From positions 248,001 through 312,000 of the forward strand of contig NZ_JAUQTA010000001.1 of NCBI RefSeq assembly GCF_030580915.1: a stretch of DNA of 64,000 nt, written 5' to 3'. Made by a program: the position numbers and the translations under genes. Shown here in pieces: positions 27,301-36,352 of this stretch. Source of the DNA: Nocardioides jiangxiensis (GTDB lineage: Bacteria > Actinomycetota > Actinomycetes > Propionibacteriales > Nocardioidaceae). The notes below the pieces were generated by a model. That model ran no database searches. It was not told the DNA's origin and saw nothing but the letters and a program-made list of their open reading frames with translations. The first letter of the stretch is position 1; every line of letters starts with the position of its first letter.

Positions 27301-29253
27301 GTGATCCACACCCTTGCGCCGCTCGCTGCTGCGCCCGCGGCACCGAACGCCGGAGGCGCGGCACTGTCCGACGTCCTCACGGCGACCGGCATCGCGTCGG
27401 TCTACTTCGCCTGCACCGGCTGGATCCTGGTGCGCGAGCGCATCCAGGGGAAGCGCACCGCGCTCGGCCGCGTGCTCGACGCCTTCGGCGCGAAGATCGG
27501 CCTGCCTGGCTGGGCTGCCGCGCCCTTCGTCATCACCCCGCCGTTCCTGCTCCTGGCCGGCTTCGGCGTCTACTGGGACGTGCCGCTGCACATGCAGAAG
27601 GGCCGCGACGACGGTGCCTTCGCCAACCCCAGCCACTACCCGATCTTCCTGGCGCTCATGGCGCTGCTGAACATCGCCATGCTGATCATGGCACTGGCCA
27701 AGGACCCGCTGCCGCGGCACACCCTGCGCCTGGCGCCCGGCTGGAAGGTCCCCTTCAGCTCGGTGGTCATCTTCCTCGCCGGCTTCATCGGCGTGCTCGG
27801 CTTCCCGCTCGATGACGTCTGGCACCGGATCTTCGGTCAGGACGTCACCGAGTGGGGCCCGACGCACGTGCTCATGATCGGCGGGGCGATCACGGCGCCG
27901 TGGAGCATGCCGCTGCTCCTCGCCGAGGCGAAGCAGATCGGTGCCCCCCTGATGACCGGCCGTGGTGGCCGCTGGGTGATGGGCCTCGCGCTCGCGCTCT
28001 GCATCGTCCCGTTCGCGTTCCTCATGGAGTTCGACCTGGGTGTCCCGCAGTTCCCGGCGTCGACGCAGGGGCTGATCTTCAGCTTCGTGCTCGGCTTCAC
28101 CTGTGTCGCCACCCGCCTGTGGTTCGGCAAGGGCGGTGCCCTGTTCGTCAGCGCCCTCTGGGTCGGCGCCCACCTGTTCCTGGTCGGCGTCGTCGCGGTC
28201 CTGCCGCACGTCCTGACGATCCAGTTCCTCACCAGCGTCCCGTTCGCCGTCCTCGTCGAGCTGGTCGCCCTCGCCTTCGCCGTCGACCGCGACGCCGCCC
28301 GTCGACTGCCCTTCGCCGTCGTCGCCGGTGTGCTCGGCGGTTCGCTGGGCTACTACCTGGAGTGGGTCTGGTCCAAGGACCACATGCCGCTGCCCCAGCC
28401 GTTCAACGCGCACGCGCTGCCGTTCCTGCTGGTCGTGAGCACCGTCGCCGGCCTCGGTGGCGGTCTGCTGGGCGTCTGGAAGGTCCGCCGCCTGGAGAAC
28501 GTCGCCGACGTCGAGGTCACCGCGTACGGCGCCGCCGTCCCGGCCGCCACGTTCCGCTGGTTCGGCCTGGCCGGCTTCGCCACGTTCGTGGCCCTCATGG
28601 CCGTCTGCGCGCCGCCGATGAAGGGCGACGTCCACACCGCGACCGTGCACCTGAGCGACGTGTCGACCGGCGCGACGAACTGCACCGCCTACGAGGTGCA
28701 GTGCCTGGCCACCGTGACGCTCCACATCGACGGCAAGGACCCCGTCCCGGACGCCACGTGGTTCTACGCGCTCTCGTGGCAGGGCTATCCCGGCACCGAC
28801 GCCTTCGAGAAGGTCTCCGACATCCCGACCGATCCGGACGCCCACGTCCCGGGCCTGGTCCGCGCGCGGATGCTCCCGACCGGCGAGCCGGGCACCTACC
28901 GCTCGGAGCATCCGCTGCCGCTCTACGGCCAGTGGAAGTCGCTCATCCGCATCCACGAGGGCACCAACGACATGATGTCGTGGGCGCTCTACATGCCCGA
29001 CGACCCGGCGATCACCAGTGACCGGGGCCGCGAGGTGCGCGTGCTCGACGGTGACTCGATCGCCTCGCAGTACGAGCCGCACCTGCTCCAGCGCGAACGC
29101 AAGGACTCCATCCCGGAGGGCCTGTACGCCGCCGGCAACTACGTCGTGATGTCGCTGTGGATCCTGGTGCTCCTCGGCTTCGGCTACAGCTACAACGCGG
29201 CTGCCGGAACAGGTCGACGCAAGGCCTCCGCCTACGAGAAGGTGAGCGCATGA
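27301..29253 (+). CDS. Uncharacterised multi-pass membrane protein, paralog 3 of 3
   Basis: The 650-residue protein has the same architecture as paralogs 1 and 2: WDVPLHMQKGRD near residue 94, NPSHYPIFL near 111, DDVWHRIFGQDVTEWGPTH near 172, EFDLGVPQFPA near 246 and PLPQPFNAHALPFLL near 365. The C-terminal beta domain has Cys in ATNCTAYEVQC. GTG 27301 has AGGAGA upstream. A 123-bp gap before it could hold a promoter, so this gene may head an operon of its own. Its stop overlaps the short-chain dehydrogenase start (ATGA), tying the membrane protein to the enzymes that follow. I do not recognise the function. Confidence 0.8.
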   Translation: MIHTLAPLAAAPAAPNAGGAALSDVLTATGIASVYFACTGWILVRERIQGKRTALGRVLDAFGAKIGLPGWAAAPFVITPPFLLLAGFGVYWDVPLHMQKGRDDGAFANPSHYPIFLALMALLNIAMLIMALAKDPLPRHTLRLAPGWKVPFSSVVIFLAGFIGVLGFPLDDVWHRIFGQDVTEWGPTHVLMIGGAITAPWSMPLLLAEAKQIGAPLMTGRGGRWVMGLALALCIVPFAFLMEFDLGVPQFPASTQGLIFSFVLGFTCVATRLWFGKGGALFVSALWVGAHLFLVGVVAVLPHVLTIQFLTSVPFAVLVELVALAFAVDRDAARRLPFAVVAGVLGGSLGYYLEWVWSKDHMPLPQPFNAHALPFLLVVSTVAGLGGGLLGVWKVRRLENVADVEVTAYGAAVPAATFRWFGLAGFATFVALMAVCAPPMKGDVHTATVHLSDVSTGATNCTAYEVQCLATVTLHIDGKDPVPDATWFYALSWQGYPGTDAFEKVSDIPTDPDAHVPGLVRARMLPTGEPGTYRSEHPLPLYGQWKSLIRIHEGTNDMMSWALYMPDDPAITSDRGREVRVLDGDSIASQYEPHLLQRERKDSIPEGLYAAGNYVVMSLWILVLLGFGYSYNAAAGTGRRKASAYEKVSA

Positions 29254-30155
29254 GCAAGGACATCGACCAGGTCATCCTGATCACCGGTGGCGCACGCGGC
29301 ATCGGAGCTGAGACCGCCAAGGCGCTCGCGGCGCGCGGCGCCCGCCTGATCCTCACCGACCTCGACCGCGCGGCTCTCGACGAGACCGTCGCCGCCATCG
29401 GTGCCGACAAGGCGCTCGGTGTCGTCGCCGACGTCTGCGACCTGCCGTCGATGGAGGCGGCGGTCGCCGAGGGCGTGGCGAAGTTCGGCCGCCTCGACAG
29501 CGCGATCGCCAACGCCGGCATCGCCAGCTACGGCTCGGTGCTCAACACCGACCCGGCCGCGTTCAAGCGGGTCATGGACATCAACGTCCTCGGCGTCTTC
29601 CACACCGCCCGCGCCACGCTGCCCGCGCTGATCGAGTCGCAGGGCTACTTCCTCGTGGTCAGCTCGCTCGCCGCCTTCGCGGCAGCGCCGGGCCTGGCGG
29701 CGTACAACGCGTCGAAGGCCGGTGCGGAGCACTTCGCCAACGCGCTGCGCCTCGAGGTCGCCTACCAGGGCGTCGACGTCGGCTGCGCACACATGTCGTG
29801 GATCGACACCCCGCTCGTGCGCGACGCGAAGTCCGACCTGCCGGCTTTCCAGACCCTGCTGACGAAGCTCCCCTACCCGCTCGGCAAGACGACCAACGTC
29901 GAGGCCTGCGTCAACGCGTTCGTCAAGGGCGTCGAGAAGCGGTCCCGGCACGTCTACTGCCCGGGCTGGGTCCGCGGCGTCGGCCTCAACCGCAACGTGG
30001 TCAACTCGGCCGCCGGCGCGGTGGCCGTCCTGCGACACGTACCGACCCTGCTGCCCCAGATGGACCGCGAGGTGGCAGCCTTGGGCCGCGCCACCAGCGC
30101 CCGCAACATCGCCAACGACGCCAGCGACGCCGCTGCCGTTGACACCAAGGAGTGA
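29250..30155 (+). CDS. Short-chain dehydrogenase/reductase
   Basis: This 301-residue classical SDR has TGGARGIG at the nucleotide site (about residues 12-19), Asp at the end of strand two (LTDLDRA), suggesting NAD preference, NAGIASYG near 89 and the catalytic Ser plus YNASK (near 140-160). The C-terminal 60 residues are longer than in minimal SDRs and carry a hydrophobic stretch, which may associate with membrane. The ATG overlaps the stop of paralog 3 and has GAGAAGG upstream. The EthA-like gene follows within six bases. An SDR beside an EthA/MymA-type monooxygenase suggests successive oxidation of an alcohol to a ketone and then to an ester; the substrate is unknown. Confidence 0.9.
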   Translation: MSKDIDQVILITGGARGIGAETAKALAARGARLILTDLDRAALDETVAAIGADKALGVVADVCDLPSMEAAVAEGVAKFGRLDSAIANAGIASYGSVLNTDPAAFKRVMDINVLGVFHTARATLPALIESQGYFLVVSSLAAFAAAPGLAAYNASKAGAEHFANALRLEVAYQGVDVGCAHMSWIDTPLVRDAKSDLPAFQTLLTKLPYPLGKTTNVEACVNAFVKGVEKRSRHVYCPGWVRGVGLNRNVVNSAAGAVAVLRHVPTLLPQMDREVAALGRATSARNIANDASDAAAVDTKE

Positions 30156-30160
30156 CCCAG

Positions 30161-31612
30161 ATGAGCGAAGCCACGCACCTCGACGTGCTGATCGTCGGCG
30201 CCGGCCTGTCCGGCATCGACGCCGCCGTGCACGTGTCGAAGGCCTTCCCCGCCAAGAGCTACGCGCTCCTCGAGATGCGCCAGGAGCTCGGCGGCACCTG
30301 GAGCCTGTTCAAGTACCCGGGCCTGCGGTCGGACTCCGACATGTACACCCTCGGCTTCGGCTTCCGCCCGTGGACGGGCAAGGACGCCATCGCCGACGGC
30401 AAGGACATCCTGCAGTACCTCAAGGACACCGCTGCCGAGTACAAGGTCGACCAGCACATCCGCTACGGCCGCAAGGCCACGGCGTACTCGTGGTCGTCGG
30501 AGGACAACCTCTGGACGGTGACGGTCGAGGACGTCGAGACCGGCAAGACCCAGAAGCTCACCGCGAGCTTCCTGGTCAACACGACCGGCTACTACAACTA
30601 CGAGGCCGGCTACACCCCGGAGTTCCCGGGCGCAGCCGACTTCAAGGGCCAGATCGTCCACCCGCAGCACTGGCCCGAGGACCTCGACTACACGGGCAAG
30701 AAGGTCGTCGTCATCGGCTCGGGTGCCACCTCGATCACGCTGATCCCGTCGATGGCCCCGGATGCCGGGCACATCACGATGTTGCAGCGGACCCCGACGT
30801 ACATCATCAGCCAGCCGAAGATCGACCCGGTCGCCTCGGTCCTGAAGAAGACGCTGCCGGCGAGCGTCGCGGCCAAGGCGATCCACGCCCGCTACGCGTC
30901 GGTCACCATCGGCTTCTTCGAGTTCGCGCGCCGCCAGCCGAAGGCGACGAAGGCGCTCATCAAGCGCTGGGCGAAGATCCACCTGCCGAAGGACTTCGAC
31001 TACGACAAGCACCTCGTCCCGCCGTACAACCCCTGGGACCAGCGCCTGTGCGTCGTGCCGGGTGCCGACCTCTTCAAGGCGATCCACAGCCACAAGGTCG
31101 ACATCGTCACCGAGCACATCGAGAAGTTCGACGAGACCGGCATCCTGCTCAAGAACGGCCAGCACCTCGACGCCGACATCATCGTCACGGCGACGGGCCT
31201 CGACATCCAGATGTTCGGCGGGGCCGACGTCGAGGTCGACGGCCGGAAGGTGGACCTCGGCAAGACGTTCACCTACAAGGCGCTGATGCTCAACGACATC
31301 CCGAACTTCGCCTTCATCATCGGCTACTCCAACGCGTCCTGGACGCTGAAGGCCGACCTGGTCTGCGAGTACATCGTCCGCCTGCTCGACTACATGGACG
31401 AGAACAACTTCACCAAGGTCGTCCCGGTCGTCGACGGCGGGCTCGAGGCCGAGGACATCATGAAGCTGGACTCGGGCTACCTGGCCCGTGCCGCGGACAA
31501 GATGCCGAAGGCGGGCAACCGCGACCCGTGGCGCCTGAAGCAGAACTGGTACTTCGACAAGAAGTTCATCCAGAAGTCCCCGCTGGTCGACAGCGAGATC
31601 CACTTCAGCTGA
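30161..31612 (+). CDS. EthA-like FAD-dependent Baeyer-Villiger monooxygenase
   Basis: The 483-residue flavoprotein is closely similar along its length to M. tuberculosis EthA: LDVLIVGAGLSGIDAAVH at the N-terminus, YPGLRSDSDMYTLGF, HPQHWPEDLDYTGK and PPYNPWDQRLCVVPGADLF are nearly the same. The BVMO fingerprint FxGxxxHxxxW is present as FKGQIVHPQHW near residue 165, followed by the second Rossmann motif VVVIGSGATS. Such enzymes insert oxygen next to a carbonyl using NADPH. The native substrate is not known. The ATG at 30161 has AAGGAG eight bases before it, so it is preferred to GTG 30152. It is the last gene of the module. Confidence 0.92.
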   Translation: MSEATHLDVLIVGAGLSGIDAAVHVSKAFPAKSYALLEMRQELGGTWSLFKYPGLRSDSDMYTLGFGFRPWTGKDAIADGKDILQYLKDTAAEYKVDQHIRYGRKATAYSWSSEDNLWTVTVEDVETGKTQKLTASFLVNTTGYYNYEAGYTPEFPGAADFKGQIVHPQHWPEDLDYTGKKVVVIGSGATSITLIPSMAPDAGHITMLQRTPTYIISQPKIDPVASVLKKTLPASVAAKAIHARYASVTIGFFEFARRQPKATKALIKRWAKIHLPKDFDYDKHLVPPYNPWDQRLCVVPGADLFKAIHSHKVDIVTEHIEKFDETGILLKNGQHLDADIIVTATGLDIQMFGGADVEVDGRKVDLGKTFTYKALMLNDIPNFAFIIGYSNASWTLKADLVCEYIVRLLDYMDENNFTKVVPVVDGGLEAEDIMKLDSGYLARAADKMPKAGNRDPWRLKQNWYFDKKFIQKSPLVDSEIHFS

Positions 31613-31700
31613 CCCGTCATCGAGGCCGAAAGGCACCGATGACGACCAACGGCCGGAAGGCCTCTAGGCAGCGTTACCGGCGACCCGGCAGAGTGGGAGC

Positions 31701-32600
31701 GTGCAGCTCCTGCTTGCCGGGTCGTCCGGCTTTCTCGGCACCCACCTGACCGATGCCCTGCGTGCGGACGGGCACGACATCACCCGACTGGTACGCCGCA
31801 CCCCGGCCGCCGCCGACGAGGTGCAGTGGTCCCCCGCTGACAGGGACGTGCCCCAGGACGTCGTCGACGCCGCCGACGTGGTGATCAACCTCTGCGGCTC
31901 CCCCACCGCGGGCAACCCGCACTCGCGGCGCTGGGCCTCGGACCTGCGCACCAGCCGGGTCGACGCGACGCGCACGCTCGCGGCGGCGGTCGCGCGCTCG
32001 CACGAGCAGGGGTCCGGCCGCCCGGCGCTCTTCAACGGCAGCGCTGTCGGCTACTACGGCGACCACGGCACGCGCCTCGTGGCCGAGGCCAGTGACTCGG
32101 TCGGCGGCTCCTTCATGACCTCGGTCGTGCGCGAGTGGGAGGCGGCCACGACCGTCGCCCGCCACGCCGGCGCCCGGGTCTGCCTGCTGCGCACGGCCCC
32201 GGTCATGGACCGCGACAGTGCCCCGCTCAAGCAGCTCCTGCCGGTCTTCCGACTCGGCCTCGGCGCCCGCCTCGGCGGGGGCTCGCAGTACTTCCCGATG
32301 GTCTCGCTGCGCGACTGGGTCGGTGGGGTGCAGCACCTGCTCGGCACCGGCCTGGCCGGCCCGGTCAACCTGTGCTGCCCGATGACGCCGACCAACACCG
32401 AGTTCACCCAGGCGCTGGCCGACGCGGTGGGCCGACGCGCGCGCCTCGCCGTACCGTCGAAGCTGATCGAGGCAGGTGCTGGGCGGATCTCCCCCGAGCT
32501 GCTCGGCTCCTGCCGCGTGACGCCGCTCGCCCTGCGGTCCACCGGCTACGTCTTCCGCGACCACGACGTGCGGGACGTCATCTCCGCGGCAGTACGCTGA
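31701..32600 (+). CDS. TIGR01777-type NAD-dependent epimerase/dehydratase family protein
   Basis: This 299-residue extended-SDR-fold protein has a Rossmann start [32 protein letters not shown] (near 55), [10 protein letters not shown] (near 114) and a C-terminal DUF1731 region ([20 protein letters not shown]). It resembles SulA/YfcH and the Rv2216 type. No reaction has been established. In mycobacteria this gene sits between the E2 gene and lipB; here it lies directly before lipB, but the E2 gene is 8.5 kb away across the membrane module. The GTG at 31701 has a purine-rich GGGAGC upstream. An 88-bp gap separates it from the EthA-like gene. Confidence 0.85.
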   Translation: MQLLLAGSSGFLGTHLTDALRADGHDITRLVRRTPAAADEVQWSPADRDVPQDVVDAADVVINLCGSPTAGNPHSRRWASDLRTSRVDATRTLAAAVARSHEQGSGRPALFNGSAVGYYGDHGTRLVAEASDSVGGSFMTSVVREWEAATTVARHAGARVCLLRTAPVMDRDSAPLKQLLPVFRLGLGARLGGGSQYFPMVSLRDWVGGVQHLLGTGLAGPVNLCCPMTPTNTEFTQALADAVGRRARLAVPSKLIEAGAGRISPELLGSCRVTPLALRSTGYVFRDHDVRDVISAAVR

Positions 32601-32605
32601 CGGAC

Positions 32606-33364
32606 GTGGAGTTCAGGGTCGCCGGTATCGGCAGCAACGCGGTCGACTACCTCGAGGCGTGGGAGATGCAGCGCCGCGTGCACGAGTCCGTGGTCGCCGG
32701 CGCCGAGCCGACCGTGCTCTTCCTCGAGCACCCGCCGACCTACACGGCCGGCAAGCGCACCGACCCGCACGAGCGGCCCCTCGACCCCGGTGGCGCCCCC
32801 GTCATCGACGTCGACCGCGGCGGCAAGATCACCTTCCACGGCCCCGGTCAGCTCGTCGGATACCCGATCGTGCGGCTGCCCGACCACGTGCTCGTCGTCG
32901 ACTACGTGCGCCGGGTCGAGGAGGCCCTGATCCGGGCGTGTGCGGATCTCGGCGTCACGACCGCGCGCGTCCCCGGCCGCAGCGGCGTGTGGCTGCAGGC
33001 CGACCCCTCGACAGGCCGGCCCGAGCGCAAGATCGCCGCCATCGGCATCCGCGTCTCCCGCGGAGTCACGATGCACGGCTTCGCCCTCAACTGCGACGTC
33101 GACATGAGCTGGTACGACCGGTTCGTGGCCTGTGGCATCAGTGACGCCGGCGTCACCTCGCTCTCCCTCGAGCTCGGTCGCGACGTCACCGTCGCCGAGG
33201 TGATCCCTGCGGTGCAGGAGCACCTTGCGACGTACCTCGCCTGGGAGCCCTACGAGCCGACCCCCGACTACGAGCCGCGCCCCGAGCCGCCGCGCATCGC
33301 ACTCGTCCGTCCCACGGCCCGAGCGTCCCTGCCCCGACTCGGGAGTAACCCAGCCCCCGCGTAG
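32606..33364 (+). CDS. lipB: Octanoyl-[acyl-carrier-protein]:protein N-octanoyltransferase
   Basis: LipB (252 residues) moves octanoate from acyl carrier protein to the lipoyl domains of 2-oxo acid dehydrogenases and GcvH. Motifs [18 protein letters not shown] (near 71) and GRSGVW (near 125) and the catalytic Cys/Lys pair ([20 protein letters not shown] with Lys near 142, then [12 protein letters not shown] with Cys near 173) are present. GTG 32606 has TACGCT seven bases upstream, a leaderless box that overlaps the end of the preceding gene. The C-terminal extension is Pro/Arg-rich. lipA follows. Confidence 0.95.
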   Translation: MEFRVAGIGSNAVDYLEAWEMQRRVHESVVAGAEPTVLFLEHPPTYTAGKRTDPHERPLDPGGAPVIDVDRGGKITFHGPGQLVGYPIVRLPDHVLVVDYVRRVEEALIRACADLGVTTARVPGRSGVWLQADPSTGRPERKIAAIGIRVSRGVTMHGFALNCDVDMSWYDRFVACGISDAGVTSLSLELGRDVTVAEVIPAVQEHLATYLAWEPYEPTPDYEPRPEPPRIALVRPTARASLPRLGSNPAPA

Positions 33365-33375
33365 ACTCGGGCCTT

Positions 33376-34323
33376 GTGACCAGCGCTCCTGACGGCAAGA
33401 AGCTCCTTCGCATCGAGGCCCGCAACGCGGAGACCGGGATCGAGCGCAAGCCGGAGTGGATCAAGACCCGGGCCAAGATGGGCCCGGAGTACACCTCCCT
33501 CCAGAAGCTCGTGAAGACCGAGGGGCTCCACACGGTCTGCCAGGAAGCCGGCTGTCCCAACATCTACGAGTGCTGGGAGGACCGCGAGGCCACCTTCCTC
33601 ATCGGCGGTGACCGCTGCACCCGCCGCTGCGACTTCTGCCTGATCGACACCGGCAAGCCGCTGCCCCTCGACCGCGAGGAGCCGCAGCGCGTCGCCGAGT
33701 CCGTCCAGAAGATGGGCCTCAAGTACGCCACCATCACCGGCGTCGCCCGCGACGACCTGCCCGACGGCGCTGCCTGGCTGTACGCCGAGACGGTCCGGGC
33801 GATCCACGACCTCAACCCCGGCACGGGCGTGGAGAACCTCATCCCCGACTTCAACGGCGACCCGGACCTGCTGCGCGAGGTCTTCGAGTCGCGTCCCGAG
33901 GTGCTCGCCCACAACGTCGAGACGGTGCCGCGGATCTTCAAGCGGATCCGCCCGGCGTTCCGCTACGAGCGTTCCCTCGACGTGATCACGCAGGCCCGCG
34001 CCTTCGGCCTGGTCACGAAGTCGAACCTGATCCTCGGCATGGGCGAGACCCGCGAGGAGATCAGCGAGGCACTGCAGGACCTGCACGACGCCGGCTGCGA
34101 GCTGATCACGATCACGCAGTACCTGCGCCCGAGCCTGCGCCACCACCCCGTCGAGCGGTGGGTCAAGCCGGAGGAGTTCGTCGAGCTCAACCAGGAGGCC
34201 GAGGAGATCGGCTTCTCGGGCGTCCTCTCGGGACCGCTCGTCCGTTCGTCGTACCGCGCCGGACGCCTGTACCGTCAGGCCATCGAATCCCGGGCCCAGG
34301 GCGACTCGCTCGCCATCGTCTGA
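33376..34323 (+). CDS. lipA: Lipoyl synthase
   Basis: LipA (315 residues) is a radical-SAM enzyme that inserts two sulfurs into protein-bound octanoyl chains. The auxiliary cluster motif CxxxxCxxxxxC appears as [12 protein letters not shown] near residue 55, and the radical-SAM cluster as [10 protein letters not shown] near 82. The C-terminal Ser ligand is in [12 protein letters not shown]. Together with lipB it serves the E2 and glycine cleavage proteins coded nearby. The start is GTG 33376, with TAGACT eight bases before it. It is 11 bp after lipB. Confidence 0.96.
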   Translation: MTSAPDGKKLLRIEARNAETGIERKPEWIKTRAKMGPEYTSLQKLVKTEGLHTVCQEAGCPNIYECWEDREATFLIGGDRCTRRCDFCLIDTGKPLPLDREEPQRVAESVQKMGLKYATITGVARDDLPDGAAWLYAETVRAIHDLNPGTGVENLIPDFNGDPDLLREVFESRPEVLAHNVETVPRIFKRIRPAFRYERSLDVITQARAFGLVTKSNLILGMGETREEISEALQDLHDAGCELITITQYLRPSLRHHPVERWVKPEEFVELNQEAEEIGFSGVLSGPLVRSSYRAGRLYRQAIESRAQGDSLAIV

Positions 34324-34348
34324 CCCCCGTCCCAGCAAGAGGCATCGC

Positions 34349-35047
34349 ATGTCGACCCCCACCGCAGCGCCGCAGAAGCGTCGCCAGCAGCTCGTCCAGG
34401 CCTACAAGATGGCCAGCAAGACCGATCGCACGCTCGGCCTCTGGATCGCTGCGGCGTTCCTGGTCTTCTTCGCGCTCGGCTTCCTGCTCGGTCGCCTCAT
34501 CGGCGGTCCCTGGTTCGCGTTCCCGCTGATCATCGGCCTCGTGCTCGGTGTGCTCGGCGCGCTCCTCGTCTTCGGCCGCCGCGCCCAGCGTGCGGCGTTC
34601 GGCCAGATGGAGGGCCAGAAGGGCGCCTCCGTCGCCGCGCTCTCCATGCTCCGTCGCGGCTGGAAGGTCAACCAGCAGCCGGTGGCCTTCACCAAGCAGC
34701 AGGACATGGTCTTCCGGGTCGTCGGTCCGCCGGGCGTCGTCCTCGTCGGCGAGGGCCAGGGCGCGCGCCTGCGCCAGCTCCTCGCGACCGAGAAGCGCAA
34801 CACCCAGCGCGTGCTCGCCGAGACCCCCGTCCACGAGGTCATCCTCGGCGACGGCGAGGGCGAGGTGCCGCTGGCCAAGCTGCTCAAGCACGTGCAGAAG
34901 CTGGGTCGCCAGGTGAAGCCGGCCGAGATGACCGACATCCTCAACCGCCTGAAGGCGCTCGACGCCCAGCGCGGCATGATGCCGATCCCCAAGGGCCCGA
35001 TGCCGACCAGTATGAAGGGCCAGCGCGGCAACCTGCGCGGCCGCTGA
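34349..35047 (+). CDS. DUF4191 membrane protein
   Basis: The 232-residue protein has two adjacent hydrophobic helices (about 31-50 and 55-75). A basic cytoplasmic-looking domain follows, with GGWxV-like LRRGWKVNQQPVAFTKQQDMVFRVVG split across residues 107-135. It is the actinobacterial DUF4191 family, always found after lipA (Rv2219 in M. tuberculosis). Its function is unknown. The start ATG 34349 has AAGAGG upstream. A strong terminator follows 11 bases after the stop, so it ends the lip operon. Confidence 0.85.
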   Translation: MSTPTAAPQKRRQQLVQAYKMASKTDRTLGLWIAAAFLVFFALGFLLGRLIGGPWFAFPLIIGLVLGVLGALLVFGRRAQRAAFGQMEGQKGASVAALSMLRRGWKVNQQPVAFTKQQDMVFRVVGPPGVVLVGEGQGARLRQLLATEKRNTQRVLAETPVHEVILGDGEGEVPLAKLLKHVQKLGRQVKPAEMTDILNRLKALDAQRGMMPIPKGPMPTSMKGQRGNLRGR

Positions 35048-35058
35048 CCCAGACGACG

Positions 35059-35090
35059 AAGGGCCCCTCCGCTGCGGCGGAGGGGCCCTT
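35059..35090 (+). terminator. Hairpin terminator after the lip operon
   Basis: A perfect 14-bp stem (35059-35072 with 35077-35090) has a four-base loop and is followed by TCGCGTTGCT. It lies between two convergent genes and, being symmetrical, may stop transcription from both sides. Confidence 0.85.
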
Positions 35091-35101
35091 TCGCGTTGCT
35101 C

Positions 35102-35878
35102 TCAGCGCTGGATCAGGTCGCTCGCATCGGGCGCCTTGATGTCGACGGGCTCGCAGTAGTCGGTGAAGGTCTCGACGGTGCGCTCGTCCTTGCCGGTGGT
35201 CTCGACCTTGCGGATCAGGTCGTAGCGATCCACCCAGACGTACGACGTCGACGACTGCTCCAGGCCCGGCGGCGGGGTGATGCCGGAGGCCCGGGCGACG
35301 ATGCGCGGGTCGATCTGGAACTCGTAGAGCTCGGCCCTGGTGCCGTCGTCGAGCGTCTCGGTCTTCACGTAGTTGACCGCGAGCAGGCCGACGGTCCAGG
35401 CGTTGGCCGTGGCCGCGGCACCCGACTGGTCGAACCACGCCTTCAGTGGCGCGGCCAGCGGGTCGCCCTTCTGGTCGGGGTCCACGACGTAGAACTTGCC
35501 GTCCTGCTCCCCCTCGGCGGAGACGTAGACCCGGTCGTCCTTGAGGATCAGCTTCACGGTGCCGTCGTCACCGGGCATGGTCTGCGAGAGCCCGTAGATC
35601 TTGTCGGGCGAGGCGTCGACGCTGCCCTCGATCGCGGCGGTCTTGCCGTTGATCGTCATCTCCTGGCGGAAGGTGAGCGTCTTGCGGCCCTCGGCCGCCT
35701 TCGCGAGCGCGGCGGCGGCGTTCTTCGCGGTGAGGTGGCCCTTGCGGGTGTCCTTCAGGCCGCACGGCGCCTTGGCCGCCGGCTCGTCGTCGCCGCACGC
35801 TGCCAGCGAGAGCGAGCCGAGGAGCGCGACGCCTGCGAGGCCGGCTGCAGCGAGGCGCCGGCGGGCGGGCGTGGTCAT
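35102..35878 (-). CDS. Secreted lipoprotein, LppX/LprG-like
   Basis: The 258-residue protein begins with a signal peptide and lipobox (LSLAAC near residues 23-28), so it should be lipid-anchored outside the cytoplasmic membrane. The mature part (AAALAKAAEGRKTLTF, GSVDASPDKIYGLSQ, YVSAEGEQDGKFYVVDPD, YVWVDRYDLIRKVE) has the alternating beta pattern of the LppX_LprAFG family that binds lipids or glycolipids. That family call rests on overall shape. The start ATG 35878 overlaps the RDD gene stop by four bases. A longer upstream frame is antisense-like and lacks the signal sequence. Confidence 0.75.
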   Translation of the reverse strand: MTTPARRRLAAAGLAGVALLGSLSLAACGDDEPAAKAPCGLKDTRKGHLTAKNAAAALAKAAEGRKTLTFRQEMTINGKTAAIEGSVDASPDKIYGLSQTMPGDDGTVKLILKDDRVYVSAEGEQDGKFYVVDPDQKGDPLAAPLKAWFDQSGAAATANAWTVGLLAVNYVKTETLDDGTRAELYEFQIDPRIVARASGITPPPGLEQSSTSYVWVDRYDLIRKVETTGKDERTVETFTDYCEPVDIKAPDASDLIQR

Positions 35879-36270
35879 GCCGCCGCCTTCGCGCCGGACT
35901 GCAGGTCGTCGAGCCGCACGATGTAGGAGCGCAGGGTCATGTCGTGGAGGCCGCGGCGGTCGGGGCCCGCGACGAGCGGCGGCACGACGAGCAGGATCAG
36001 CAGCGGGCGCGCGATCGCGCGGAAGAGGTCGAGCGGACGCCCGTCGGCCCGGATCACCCGGAGCCGGACGGCGAGATGGCCGAACGAGCCACCCAGGAGC
36101 ACGGTGAAGAAGGCGCTCTCCAGGACGAACAGGCCGTAGACGTAGAGGCCCGACCGGGGCCCGTCGCCGAAGTACGACGACCCGGTGAAGGCGAGCACGA
36201 CGCCCACGCACGCGATCCAGTCGATGACGATGGCGAGGAGCCGGCGTCCCCATGATGCGGTCTCGAACAC
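35875..36270 (-). CDS. RDD-domain membrane protein
   Basis: The 131-residue protein starts with the RDD-family hallmark ASWGRRLLAIVIDWIACVGV, where Arg and Asp lie in the first membrane helix. Two further hydrophobic helices follow, with GGSFGHLAVRLRVIRADG between them. Its role is unknown. In mycobacteria an RDD gene sits between DUF4191 and glnA. Here it is followed by a lipoprotein gene on its own strand and is divergent from a type III glutamine synthetase. The intergenic region of 191 bp holds the GlnR-like site. Confidence 0.85.
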   Translation of the reverse strand: MFETASWGRRLLAIVIDWIACVGVVLAFTGSSYFGDGPRSGLYVYGLFVLESAFFTVLLGGSFGHLAVRLRVIRADGRPLDLFRAIARPLLILLVVPPLVAGPDRRGLHDMTLRSYIVRLDDLQSGAKAAA

Positions 36271-36352
36271 CGCGCCAACCTACCGGGTGGGAGGATCTGC
36301 GCGGGTTTCCTCCCGACCTGCCCGTTCTCACGAACGCACGGTTCCGGCGTTA

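Noticed and set aside
31613..31700. Short open frame starting ATG 31639 as a separate small gene.
   Set aside because: It runs into the TIGR01777 gene in another frame, is under 40 codons and has a random composition.
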